Assembly: GCF_020217465.1 (NCBI RefSeq)
Contig: NZ_CP084115.1
Location: 3,038,001-3,102,000 of the forward strand
DNA: 64,000 nt
Source of the DNA: Cobetia amphilecti
Lineage (GTDB): Bacteria; Pseudomonadota; Gammaproteobacteria; Pseudomonadales; Halomonadaceae
Direction: 5' to 3'
This document shows positions 29,991 through 38,435 of this stretch, piece by piece. The first letter of the stretch is position 1, and every line of letters starts with the position of its first letter. The notes beneath the pieces were generated by a model. That model did no database searches and was not told the DNA's origin. It saw nothing but the letters and a program-made list of their open reading frames with translations. A program made the translations under genes and the position numbers.

Positions 29991-30019
29991 CAATGCGGCC
30001 AGTGAGCCACTTTATCAAG
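29991..30019 (-). promoter_or_regulatory. Possible sigma-32 promoter of lon
   Basis: On the minus strand CTTGAT (30014-30019) is followed about 15 bp later by CCGCATTG (29991-29998), resembling the heat-shock pattern CTTGAA...CCCCATNT. lon is a sigma-32 gene in relatives. Match is imperfect. Confidence 0.35.
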
Positions 30020-30079
30020 GCAGGCTTGCCGCACCGGGGGCGCAACACTGCGTGTTCAGGGTGGCACCTGATGCGCCCC

Positions 30080-30125
30080 CTGGAAACGACAATGCCCGCC
30101 ATGAGGCGGGCATTGTCGTTTCCAG
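30080..30125 (-). terminator. Terminator of the rib-nusB operon, with AACGACAA/TTGTCGTT foot
   Basis: Perfect 21-bp arms (30080-30100, 30105-30125), loop ATGA. AACGACAA lies at 30085-30092 and TTGTCGTT at 30113-30120. Confidence 0.9.
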
Positions 30126-30140
30126 CATACTGCGCGGCGC

Positions 30141-31421
30141 TCAGTAGATCGGGGTGCCGTTGATCTTCACGCTGTCACCGTCGATCTCGACCACGAGGTT
30201 GCGGTCGGCGGCCTGCGGAGAGACACCCGCCATCATGGCCATCATCGGCGGCACGTTGCGGAACTCGAAGCGCCCGCTCAGACGATTCAGGAAGGCCTGC
30301 TGACCCGGTACGGTCTGCAGCTCCTGGATGGTCAGATCGGTGATATCGGCACCATCGAGAATCATCTGGCCATCACCCTGCATGTCGACACCGAAGGCAT
30401 CGCTCTTGGCATTCAGCGATTCCAGCGTCATGCGCGGAGAGGTGCTCAGCATGGTGAACAGCGGCGCTTCGACCTTCTCGAGGATGGCGACCTGCTGCTC
30501 TTCGCTCAGCTCCTCGAACGGCTTGCCCGCTTCTTCCAGCAAGCCCTGCAGCTGGGTGATGAAGTCATAGACGGCCGCACCCTGCAGACGGTCGATCGAG
30601 ATGGACACGTCGCCGCTGGCCATCTGCTGATCACCCGCGCTGACATCCTGCACCGACAGCTTCATCAGATAGCGCAGCTCGGTCGGGTCCAGACGCGTTT
30701 CACCGCTGTAACGGATATCGCTGGCGACCACCGGCGGCTGACCGGTGCCGTTGTCGATGGTCAGGGTGTCCAGCACGATCTTGTCGTCCTGGCGGAAGTC
30801 ATTGTCCGCCCCGCGATAGATGCCGTTGAGGCTCAGGGTGCCGACGCTGACCTTCTCGGCGCCATTGGTGATATCGAACGGCGTGATCTCGCCATCCACG
30901 GTGATTTCCGGCGTGTCACCGCCATCGTGGGAGGCCAGCAGCTCGCCGCCCTGGAAGTCGATGCGCGTGCCGCTCTCCGGGTCCTGCCAGTCAAAGGCCG
31001 GCAAGGTCAGGGTGGTGTCGCTGGCACCGCTGAAGTTGTCGACGCTGCCATCGAAGGCGATCGCCTTGCCATCGCCGAGCACTTCGGCGAAGACGTCGCG
31101 TGACGGCGTACCGTACAGCACCTTGACGTTGCCCTGCATGGTGGTCGACAGCAGGCCGTGGCCGGCTTCATAGGGCAATACGATGCGCATGGGACCTTCA
31201 CCGTCCCCGGTGGCGAGTTCCATCTCTACCCGGCCCGTGGAGCCGAACCAGCCGCTGTCGACATCCTCACGGGTCGCCTTGATGTCGGAGCTCCTGTCGA
31301 GCTCTGCCACCATGCGGGCCATCTCATCTTCAAAGCGCTGGCTTGAGTAAGCCACGCCGCCGACATAGCCGGCTGCCCCGATGACGACCACTGCCGTCGC
31401 GGTTACCAGTCCCTTGCCCAT
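30141..31421 (-). CDS. YdgA-like DUF945 protein, membrane-anchored
   Basis: A 426-residue protein with one N-terminal membrane anchor (VTATAVVVIGAAGYVGGVAY) and a large periplasmic DUF945 region, recognisable from SQRFEDEMARM after the anchor, LPYEAGHGLL and the C-terminal RFEFRNVPPMMAMMAG. E. coli YdgA is the best-known member; its role is not defined, although the family belongs with envelope proteins. It is the last gene of the operon after pgpA, 115 bp away, and sits directly before the terminator. Confidence 0.82.
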   Translation of the reverse strand: MGKGLVTATAVVVIGAAGYVGGVAYSSQRFEDEMARMVAELDRSSDIKATREDVDSGWFGSTGRVEMELATGDGEGPMRIVLPYEAGHGLLSTTMQGNVKVLYGTPSRDVFAEVLGDGKAIAFDGSVDNFSGASDTTLTLPAFDWQDPESGTRIDFQGGELLASHDGGDTPEITVDGEITPFDITNGAEKVSVGTLSLNGIYRGADNDFRQDDKIVLDTLTIDNGTGQPPVVASDIRYSGETRLDPTELRYLMKLSVQDVSAGDQQMASGDVSISIDRLQGAAVYDFITQLQGLLEEAGKPFEELSEEQQVAILEKVEAPLFTMLSTSPRMTLESLNAKSDAFGVDMQGDGQMILDGADITDLTIQELQTVPGQQAFLNRLSGRFEFRNVPPMMAMMAGVSPQAADRNLVVEIDGDSVKINGTPIY

Positions 31422-31536
31422 CGCATTAACCCTTGTCCGTTATTGGAGCATCACACCGTCTGCGCGGTGCCTCTTGTCGCATCTGCTTCCATCAGTGAAA
31501 CACGTGCGTGAGCCTCGCCGCCAAGGCAGCGAAGCG

Positions 31537-32010
31537 TCAGTGCAACCACAGCCACAGATGCATCGTCGACCAGGCATAGATACCGGCGAAGACGTCATCC
31601 AGCATGATGCCGAAGCCACCGGCAACCCGGCGGTCGGCCCAGCGAATCGGCCATGGCTTGAGAATATCGAAGACCCGGAAGACCACGAAGCCCCATAGCG
31701 CTGCCTGCCAAGAGAATGGCACGGCGGCCATCGTGATCCAATAGCCGACGAATTCGTCCCAGACGATCCCGGAGTGATCATGCACGCCGAGATCGCGCGA
31801 GGTGCGATCACAGATCCAGATCCCGACCAGCGACGCGACCAGCACGATGGCCAGATACGGCCACAGCGTGAGGTTGGTCATCAACCAGTAGAACGGGATT
31901 GCCGCGAGAGTACCGAAGGTGCCCGGTGCAAAGGGCGCGGTACCACTGCCCAACCCGAAGGCCAGGAAGTGCACGGGGCGCCGCCAGACACTGGCGGGAG
32001 CGCGATTCAT
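31537..32010 (-). CDS. pgpA: Phosphatidylglycerophosphatase A
   Basis: An inner-membrane phosphatase turning phosphatidylglycerophosphate into phosphatidylglycerol. The 157-residue protein shows FGLGSGTAPFAPGTFGTL at the N terminus, the acidic active-site segment WDEFVGYW and FRVFDILKPWPI, all typical of PgpA, with about four membrane helices. The ATG overlaps the thiL stop as ATGA. Its substrate is made by PgsA at 7.3 kb. Confidence 0.95.
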   Translation of the reverse strand: MNRAPASVWRRPVHFLAFGLGSGTAPFAPGTFGTLAAIPFYWLMTNLTLWPYLAIVLVASLVGIWICDRTSRDLGVHDHSGIVWDEFVGYWITMAAVPFSWQAALWGFVVFRVFDILKPWPIRWADRRVAGGFGIMLDDVFAGIYAWSTMHLWLWLH

Positions 32011-33095
32011 GGTGCCACCCCGTTCGCGTTGCGTGGCGACGCATCGTCGCAGGAGCCGTCTGCCCCAGAAGCCTGCGTGACAGAAGCCTGCGAGGCAGAG
32101 AAATGCTGCCAGCTCTGGCCCGTCGCTGCCTGTTCAACGCCATTGTCCATCAGCATCACGCGCGGCACATCGCTGCCCGCCGCCTGCATGCGACCGATGA
32201 CAGTCAAGGACAGGTTGAGCGAGCGCAGGGCAAGCCTGGCCGTCTCGAGGTTCTCTTGGGGCAGCGTGAGCAACAGCTCGTAATCGTCGCCGCCATTGAG
32301 GACCGCCTCGCGGGCGCCCTGCTCGCCAAGCGCCGTGATCAGCTCCGGCGCCAGCGGCAGTTCGCCAAGCTCCAGCGCCGCCGACAGCTGACTGGCACGA
32401 CAGATGTGTGCCAGGTCGCCCATCACGCCATCGGAGACATCCAGGCCCGCACTGGCCAGCTCACGCAGCGCCAGCCCCGCATCGACCCGCGGTTCTGGTC
32501 GCAGGTAGGCCGCCAGGCAAGGATTCAGCACATCGCGTACGCCTCCCTGCCAGGCCTTGAGGCCAGCATGCGCCAGCCCCGGCAGGCCGGTGACCGCGAT
32601 GAGATCCCCCTCACAGGCGCCGTCACGCCGCAGAATCGGGCGGGTCACGCTGTCGGCCTGCTGGGCAGGCTCGAGCACGCACGGCAGCTCGCCATGCACG
32701 GTGATCGTGATGGAGAGCGGGCCGCGCGTGACGTCGCCGCCTACCAGCGCGATGCCGTAGCGATCCGCCAGCGCGTGGAAACCGGCCGCAAAACCATGCA
32801 GCCAGTCTTCATCCACGTCCGGCAACGTCAGGGCCAGCAACGCCCAGCGCGGGGTCGCGCCCATCGCCGCCAGATCAGACAGATTCACGGCCAGGGCGCG
32901 ATGGCCAATGGACGCCGCAGGCGCATCCGGCGGGAAGTGCACCCCCGCCACCGAGGTATCGACACTGACCGCCATCTGCATGCCATCACTGGCGGCAAGA
33001 AGTGCACAGTCGTCACCCGGCCCCAGCAACACGCCCGGTGCCCCGGACAGATCGCGCTGGAAGTAGCGGGCAATCAGCTCGAATTCACCTGGCAT
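32007..33095 (-). CDS. thiL: Thiamine-monophosphate kinase
   Basis: Phosphorylates thiamine monophosphate to the active cofactor thiamine pyrophosphate. The 362-residue product has FELIARYF and PGDDCALL at the N terminus, DTSVAGVHFP, ALAVNLSDLAAMGA and DVSDGVMGDLAHI, the metal and ATP binding segments of the PurM-like fold. The last 40 residues are an Ala/Ser-rich extension. The start is one base after the nusB stop and its end overlaps pgpA, so translation is probably coupled. Confidence 0.95.
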   Translation of the reverse strand: MPGEFELIARYFQRDLSGAPGVLLGPGDDCALLAASDGMQMAVSVDTSVAGVHFPPDAPAASIGHRALAVNLSDLAAMGATPRWALLALTLPDVDEDWLHGFAAGFHALADRYGIALVGGDVTRGPLSITITVHGELPCVLEPAQQADSVTRPILRRDGACEGDLIAVTGLPGLAHAGLKAWQGGVRDVLNPCLAAYLRPEPRVDAGLALRELASAGLDVSDGVMGDLAHICRASQLSAALELGELPLAPELITALGEQGAREAVLNGGDDYELLLTLPQENLETARLALRSLNLSLTVIGRMQAAGSDVPRVMLMDNGVEQAATGQSWQHFSASQASVTQASGADGSCDDASPRNANGVAP

Positions 33096-33096
33096 G

Positions 33097-33612
33097 TCAG
33101 CGCAGGCGGGCCTGGGTCACCTCGGCACTGCGCAGCTTGACTGCCAGCTTGTCGAGGATCCCGTTGACGTACTTGTGCCCGTCGGTGGCACCGAAGGTCT
33201 TGGCCAGTTCGACCCCTTCGTTGATCGCCACGCGATACGGCACTTCCATGCGCTTGGACAGCTCGTAGGCGCCCAGACGCAGGATGGCCAGCTCGATCTC
33301 GTCGAGATCCTGCAGGCGACGGTCGAGCAGCGGGCTGATGCTGGCATCCAGTTCTTTCTGGAAGCGCGGCACGTTGTGCAGCAGTTCGTGGAACAGGGCC
33401 TGGTCGGCGATGCGCATCACCTCGACCCAGTTTTCGTGCAGCTCGACGTCATCGTCGACCTTTTGACCACGGAACTCGGCTTCGATGGTGGTCATGTTCT
33501 TGCCGGTCATCTGCCACTGGTAGATGCCCTGCACGGCCAGCTCGCGAGCGGCGCGACGCGCCTGCTGCTGCTTGGACGGCTCGCGCTCGGTACGTTCCTT
33601 GCGTTCGCTCAC
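33097..33612 (-). CDS. nusB: Transcription antitermination factor NusB
   Basis: NusB with NusE (S10) recognises boxA RNA and promotes antitermination of rRNA operons. The 171-residue protein has the helical fold signatures [16 protein letters not shown], the middle [15 protein letters not shown] and the C-terminal [31 protein letters not shown]. The first 20 residues are charged and variable. Its ATG overlaps the ribH stop as ATGA. Confidence 0.96.
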   Translation of the reverse strand: MSERKERTEREPSKQQQARRAARELAVQGIYQWQMTGKNMTTIEAEFRGQKVDDDVELHENWVEVMRIADQALFHELLHNVPRFQKELDASISPLLDRRLQDLDEIELAILRLGAYELSKRMEVPYRVAINEGVELAKTFGATDGHKYVNGILDKLAVKLRSAEVTQARLR

Positions 33613-34091
33613 GCGTCACCTCCCATGGCCTTGAGCAGGGAGACCATTTCCATCGCCGCCATGGCCGCTTCGGTACCCTTGTTGCCAGCCTTGGTGCCGG
33701 CACGCTCGATGGCCTGCTCGATGGAATTCACCGTCAGCACGCCATTGGCGACCGGGGTGTCGAATTCGAGCTGCAGACGCGACAGCGCGGAGTTGCACTC
33801 ACCGGCGACATATTCGAAGTGCGGCGTACCACCGCGGATCACCGCGCCCAGCGTAATGACGGCGTGCGGCTTGACCTTGGCCAGCACGGCCTTGACGGCC
33901 AGCGGAATTTCCCAGGCACCCGGCACGTGGATCAGGTCGATGTTTTCCTCATCGACGCCGTGGCGTACGAGAGAATCGACCGCGCCTTCCACCAGGCTGT
34001 CGACGACATGGTGGTTGAAACGCCCGACGACGATGACGTAACGGCCATCGACATTGGTGAAAGTGCCTTCGAGTTGAGCAATCGGTTGCAT
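33609..34091 (-). CDS. ribH: 6,7-Dimethyl-8-ribityllumazine synthase
   Basis: Condenses the DHBP made by RibB with the pyrimidine made by RibD to lumazine, the penultimate riboflavin step. The 160-residue protein has [50 protein letters not shown] and FGVLT-like [17 protein letters not shown]. Secure. It follows ribB after 111 bp and is translationally coupled to nusB. Confidence 0.96.
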   Translation of the reverse strand: MQPIAQLEGTFTNVDGRYVIVVGRFNHHVVDSLVEGAVDSLVRHGVDEENIDLIHVPGAWEIPLAVKAVLAKVKPHAVITLGAVIRGGTPHFEYVAGECNSALSRLQLEFDTPVANGVLTVNSIEQAIERAGTKAGNKGTEAAMAAMEMVSLLKAMGGDA

Positions 34092-34110
34092 GGTCAGTCC
34101 ACAATGCTAG

Positions 34111-34130
34111 CGCCCCGGAGAACCGGGGCG
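34111..34130. other. Intercistronic hairpin between ribB and ribH
   Basis: CGCCCCGG and its complement around AGAA. It could stabilise mRNA ends or partly attenuate; there is no T tract. Confidence 0.5.
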
Positions 34131-34202
34131 GGGATATCAATCATACCGGGGAAGGCCGCCAGAATTGCGCGACCTCCCCCGCCATTTGGGGTGCCGAAGC
34201 GC

Positions 34203-35357
34203 TTACGCGCCCGCGGCGTCTGCGCCTGTCTCGCCTGCCGTGTCATCACTGCCGACCAGTTCGACCACTTCGAGGCCAAACCCGGACAGGGCAGAGAACT
34301 TCCACGGCGAGCTTAGCAGACGCATCCGGCCGACACCGAGATCCCGAAGGATCTGGGCACCGGTACCGGTGGTCAGATAATTGCCCGCACCATCGGATTC
34401 GTTGGTGCGCGGCGTACGACGTCGTCCGAGGAAGACATCGAGACGATCCTTGTAATCCATCGCGTCACTGCCGGTGTCCAGCAGTACCAGCACGCCGGCA
34501 TCGGCGGCGGCGACTTCGGCGAGCGCATCATTGAGCGCCCAGCTGCTGCTGCCCGGCTGACGCAGGGTCAGCAGGTCGCGCATCGGGTCCTGCACGTGCA
34601 CGCGTACGGTGGTCAGAGACTCGGCGTCCGGCGTGCCCTTGACCAGCGCCAGGTGGTGACGGCCCTGGATGCGATCGCTGAAGCAGTGCAGCGTCAGCTC
34701 GCCGAAGGCGGTCTCGACCTGCTCGCTGTCCAGCACTTCCACGGTCTGCTCATTGTGGATGCGATATTCGATCAGATCCGCAATGGTACCGACCTTGAGG
34801 TCGTGCTCGGCGGCGAAGCGCTCGAGCTCTTCACGACGCGCCATGCTGCCGTCGTCGTTCATGACCTCACAGATCACGCCGGTCGCGCCAAAGCCCGCCA
34901 TGGACGCCAGGTCACAGGCCGCCTCGGTATGGCCGGCACGACGCAGCACGCCACCCGGTTCCGCCATCAGCGGGAAGATGTGCCCCGGCTGGACGATGTC
35001 CTGCGGGCGCGCATTGCGCGCGGCGGCAGCCTGCACGGTACGGGCGCGGTCAGCCGCCGAGATGCCGGTGGTGACGCCTTCGGTGGCCTCGATGGAGAGC
35101 GTGAACTTGGTGCCGAAGCCGGAACCGTTGGCCTGAACCATCAGTGGCAGCTGGAGCTGTTCGCAATGCTCACGCGACATCGGCATGCAGATCAAGCCAC
35201 GCGCGTGGCGTGCCATGAAGTTGATGTGCTCGGCTGTCACGGCTTCCGCGGCGATGATGATGTCGCCTTCATTCTCACGATCCTCGTCATCCATGAGGAT
35301 GACCATCTTGCCTTGCCGGATATCCTCGACGAGTGCTGCGATGCCTGATAGCGCCAT
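34203..35357 (-). CDS. ribB: 3,4-Dihydroxy-2-butanone 4-phosphate synthase with degenerate GCH II domain
   Basis: The N-terminal 200 residues make DHBP from ribulose 5-phosphate: LMDDEDRENEGD, MARHARGLICMPM, and the RRAGHTEAACDLASMAG segment are intact. The C-terminal part aligns with GTP cyclohydrolase II in outline, but the zinc-binding cysteine stretch normally following the RVHSE motif is missing; here it reads RVHVQDPMRDLLTLRQ, and the tail keeps only LRDLGVGRMRLLSSP. Hence only RibB activity is expected and a separate RibA must exist. 384 residues. ribD precedes it by 156 bp, where I saw no FMN riboswitch. Confidence 0.93.
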   Translation of the reverse strand: MALSGIAALVEDIRQGKMVILMDDEDRENEGDIIIAAEAVTAEHINFMARHARGLICMPMSREHCEQLQLPLMVQANGSGFGTKFTLSIEATEGVTTGISAADRARTVQAAAARNARPQDIVQPGHIFPLMAEPGGVLRRAGHTEAACDLASMAGFGATGVICEVMNDDGSMARREELERFAAEHDLKVGTIADLIEYRIHNEQTVEVLDSEQVETAFGELTLHCFSDRIQGRHHLALVKGTPDAESLTTVRVHVQDPMRDLLTLRQPGSSSWALNDALAEVAAADAGVLVLLDTGSDAMDYKDRLDVFLGRRRTPRTNESDGAGNYLTTGTGAQILRDLGVGRMRLLSSPWKFSALSGFGLEVVELVGSDDTAGETGADAAGA

Positions 35358-35513
35358 GCTTGCTCCACTTTACGGGCTGCGCCGGCCCATGCCGGGCCCA
35401 CGCGTATTATCAAAAAGTCGGGCGTCAGGGTACCCCGCCACCCCGTTTTGCGCCAGCACCCAGCGACGCCGCTGTCGCCAGACGGCGGCAAGTGCTTGCG
35501 TGACAAGAAGAAA

Positions 35514-36770
35514 TCAGTCGCCGCTCTCCTGCGGGTCTGGCGATGCTACTGGCACTGCGGTGATGCGCCAATCACGCCCCACCGCCCGGATATCGCGAAT
35601 CTCGACCCGGCGCTGCTGCGCCATGTGATCCAGCCCCGGCAGCGCTAGCAGCGGGCGAGCCTCGCCGCCCAGCAGCGTCGGTGCCATGAAGAGCTGCATC
35701 TCATCGACCAGCCCCGCATTAATCATGGCCCCGGCCAGCACCGCACCGGTTTCCAGCAGCACTTCGTTGGCCTGCTCGTGCTCGGCCAGATAGCGCAGCA
35801 GGGCCTCGAGGTCCACGCGGCCATCCGCGCCGGCCGGCAGCGCCAACACTTCGGCACCGGCCGCCTCCAACAAGGTACGTCGCTCAGCCAGCGCCGCTGT
35901 CTCATCCGCGACACATACCAGCAGCGTACGACCGGATTGCGCCAGAATGCGCGCCGCCAGCGGCAGACGCAGATGGCTGTCCACCACCACGCGCAACGGC
36001 TGACGCGCCACCAGCGCCTCGAGCCCCAGCGGATGGTCTTCGAGCCCGAGCTGGTCGGCGCGCACATTGAGGCGCGAATCATCGAAGATGACCGACTCGA
36101 TGCCGCTCATCACCACGCTGGAGCGCGCACGCAGACGCTGCACGGCACTGCGCGCTTCGGGGCCGGTGATCCACTGGGATTCGCCGGAAGCCATCGCCGT
36201 GCGCCCGTCCAGACTCATGGCCTGCTTGAGGCGCACGAAGGGCCGACCGCGCTCCATGCGGGACAGGAAGCCGGGGTTGAGCGCTCGCGCCTCCTGCTCC
36301 ATCACCCCGACCGTCACCGCGATGCCCGCGCCCTGTAGCAGCGCGATGCCGCGCCCGGCGACCTGCGGGTTCGGATCACGCATCGCGATCACCACCCGCG
36401 AGACGCCCGCCGCGATCAGCGCCAGCGAGCAAGGGCCGGTACGCCCGGTGTGGGAGCAGGGCTCCAACGTCACATAGGCCACGCAGCCCAGCGCGCGCTC
36501 GCCCGCCTCTGCCAGCGCATTGACCTCGGCATGCCCTTCCCCGGCACGCACGTGAAAGCCGCTCGCGATCACCTCGTCGGTCTCGGCCTCAACCAGCACA
36601 CAACCGACACGCGGATTGGGCTGCGTCGTGTAGCTGCCCAGTCGCGCCAGGCGCAGGGCGTGGGCCATGTGGCGCGCATCACGCGCCGAGGGAGCACTGC
36701 GGTCGCGAGAGTGGCTGTCACGAGAATGGCTGTCACGGGGAGCATGAGAAGCATGAGGAGAAAGAGACAT
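35514..36770 (-). CDS. ribD: Bifunctional pyrimidine deaminase/reductase RibD
   Basis: Performs the second and third riboflavin steps. The N-terminal deaminase has the zinc site HAEVNALAEAGE and YVTLEPCSHTGRTGPC; the C-terminal reductase begins about FVRLKQAMSLDGRTA and includes DSRLNVR. The 418-residue protein has a 30-residue Ser/Arg/His-rich lead with a repeated DSHSR, encoded by a 15-bp duplication, so the true start may be the internal Met before AHALRLARLG. The gene follows nrdR by about 166 bp. Confidence 0.95.
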   Translation of the reverse strand: MSLSPHASHAPRDSHSRDSHSRDRSAPSARDARHMAHALRLARLGSYTTQPNPRVGCVLVEAETDEVIASGFHVRAGEGHAEVNALAEAGERALGCVAYVTLEPCSHTGRTGPCSLALIAAGVSRVVIAMRDPNPQVAGRGIALLQGAGIAVTVGVMEQEARALNPGFLSRMERGRPFVRLKQAMSLDGRTAMASGESQWITGPEARSAVQRLRARSSVVMSGIESVIFDDSRLNVRADQLGLEDHPLGLEALVARQPLRVVVDSHLRLPLAARILAQSGRTLLVCVADETAALAERRTLLEAAGAEVLALPAGADGRVDLEALLRYLAEHEQANEVLLETGAVLAGAMINAGLVDEMQLFMAPTLLGGEARPLLALPGLDHMAQQRRVEIRDIRAVGRDWRITAVPVASPDPQESGD

Positions 36771-36834
36771 GCGATACCTTGGCGTGAAACGAGAGAAGGT
36801 CAGGCGTAGCCCAGGCGGTGGTCAATACTTCGAT

Positions 36835-36862
36835 GCCTGAGGCCTGAGGCCTGAGGTCTGAG
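36835..36862. repeat. 7-bp tandem array x 4 between nrdR and ribD
   Basis: GCCTGAG three times, then GTCTGAG. It lies 75 bp beyond the nrdR stop codon on that gene's strand. Confidence 0.85.
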
Positions 36863-36936
36863 CCACGCAGCGTGACGCGACAGGACCAGCAGGCGCAGGC
36901 CTCGAGGTCATCTGCAAGGATGACCGTGTCGAGACA

Positions 36937-37425
36937 TCAGGGCCGCGCGTCTTCCTCGCCCGGCAGGAAGCTGGGCTCCTGGGCGAGACGGTCGATCTCG
37001 GCGCGGAACTCATCAAGATCCTGGAAGCGACGATAGACCGAAGCGAAGCGGATATAGGCGACCTGATCCAGCCGCTTGAGCTGCTGCATGACCTCATCAC
37101 CGATGCGCCGCGCCTCGATCTCACGCTCGCCGGTGGCACGCAGACGCTGACGAATGCGCTCCACCGCGGCCTCGATCAGCTCGGAAGAAACCGGGCGCTT
37201 TTCCAGCGCGCGCAGCATGCCGGCACGCAGCTTGTGCTCATCGAAGCTCTCACGCGAACCGTCGCCCTTGACCACGCGCGGCATGACCAGCTCCGCCGTT
37301 TCGTAGGTCGTGAAACGCTCACCGCAGGCCGCGCACTGGCGACGCCGCCGCACCTGGTCACCCTCGACCACCAGTCGGGAATCCGTGACCTTGGTTTCAT
37401 GAGTTCCACAGAAGGGACAGTGCAT
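36937..37425 (-). CDS. nrdR: Transcriptional repressor NrdR
   Basis: A nucleotide-sensing repressor of ribonucleotide reductase genes. Its N-terminal zinc ribbon has MHCPFCGT and CAACGERF, followed by an ATP-cone domain ([20 protein letters not shown]) and the conserved [17 protein letters not shown]. The 162-residue size is normal. First gene of the nrdR-ribD-ribB-ribH-nusB-thiL-pgpA unit; in many relatives glyA lies just upstream, but here glyA is at 48 kb. Confidence 0.97.
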   Translation of the reverse strand: MHCPFCGTHETKVTDSRLVVEGDQVRRRRQCAACGERFTTYETAELVMPRVVKGDGSRESFDEHKLRAGMLRALEKRPVSSELIEAAVERIRQRLRATGEREIEARRIGDEVMQQLKRLDQVAYIRFASVYRRFQDLDEFRAEIDRLAQEPSFLPGEEDARP

Positions 37426-37823
37426 GTTGGAGAGCCTGCTTGGGTGCGAGGTGGCTGCGGCCTCGCGCGAAGCACAGCGAGGAAGTGGCGCAGCGCAGCC
37501 GAATGACAGCGAATGGCGGGTATTGTAACCGTTAAGGCCCCGCCACGGGAGCCTATGTCAGCCTCGACATGACTGAACTAGCCTTGGGGAGCGCCCAAGG
37601 GGCGACAGGGGTTTCCTGCATTGTCGCCCCGGGTGGCGGACACCGCGGCGAAAGCGTCAATCAACCTGCCCGGCAGGCTTGAAATCCCCGCCCGATAACC
37701 GAAAGATGACATCAGGGTGCAGCGCCTCACAAGGACGCTTGCCCGAGCCGTGAAATCCTTTCACGACTGGCGGCGGATGATCTCTGCCGCGAGATTGATC
37801 ACGATGACGCAAGGAGCTGCGAC
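37426..37823. other. Divergent intergenic region between nrdR and glsB-like gene
   Basis: Almost 400 bp with no gene. TACAAT on the minus strand near 37530 may be the nrdR -10. Two adjacent hairpins occur: CCTTGGG/CCCAAGG (37582-37600) and GGGGCGACA/TGTCGCCCC (37599-37630), sharing two bases, so only one can form fully. Confidence 0.5.
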
Positions 37824-38072
37824 ATGGGAATCATTGCATGGATCATATTCGGTCTTATTGCCGGCATCATCGCCAAGGTGATCGTGCCCGGCAAGGACCC
37901 GGGTGGCATCATCGTCACCAGCATCATCGGCATCCTGGGTGCCGTGGTCGGTGGCTGGGTCGGCACCCTGATGGGCTTCGGTGAAGTGACGGGATTCAAT
38001 CTGGCCAGCTTTGTCATCGCCGTGCTCGGCGCCGTCATTCTGCTGATTCTGTATCGCGTGCTGCGCAAGTAA
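37824..38072 (+). CDS. GlsB/YeaQ/YmgE-family stress membrane protein
   Basis: An 82-residue, very hydrophobic protein with three membrane segments: IIAWIIFGLIAGIIAKVIV, SIIGILGAVVGGWVGTLM and SFVIAVLGAVILLILY. The pattern GLIAG.IAK...PG.DPGG...T...GI.GA..GG is that of the transglycosylase-associated (GlsB/YeaQ) family, commonly induced by general or osmotic stress although its biochemical role is undefined. GGAGCTGCGAC precedes the start. Closed by a terminator. Confidence 0.9.
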   Translation: MGIIAWIIFGLIAGIIAKVIVPGKDPGGIIVTSIIGILGAVVGGWVGTLMGFGEVTGFNLASFVIAVLGAVILLILYRVLRK

Positions 38073-38435
38073 AGCATGTCATGAAGCGCAGTGGCGTCAG
38101 CTGGCCGCAGGCCACATGACGCCAGACAGGACGGCCAGCCGGCACATGCAGGCTGGCCGTCCTGCCTTGCAGGCTTGACGAATCTGGCCCGAGGCGTGCA
38201 TGACTCATGAGTAAAGGCGCCAGGCCGTCACCCACGGGCGCCGCTGAGCGATGCGCGATTCAGGGATTTCACCAAACGACGGCCAGCCGACTTCATCTGA
38301 TATGTGATTTCCAGTCTTGCCACCGGCCCCGCAGGATTGCGCCGGCGGGCTTCCCGAAGATCACCCGCGACACGCTCTGCCCATTGCGGCTCACGAGGCA
38401 GAGTCTGACCGCTTTTGCTGCCACGAGGATTGCCC
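38073..38435. other. Gap between glsB-like gene and phosphorylase gene
   Basis: 363 bp. Apart from the terminator at 38127-38164 nothing gene-like was found; the right part must hold the phosphorylase promoter. Confidence 0.5.
38127..38164 (+). terminator. Terminator after the glsB-like gene
   Basis: Perfect 14-bp arms CAGGACGGCCAGCC (38127-38140) and complement (38151-38164), loop of ten bases, then CCTTGC. Confidence 0.75.

Noticed and set aside
35358-35513. FMN riboswitch upstream of ribB
   Set aside because: The conserved core of the RFN element could not be found on the minus strand of the gap.
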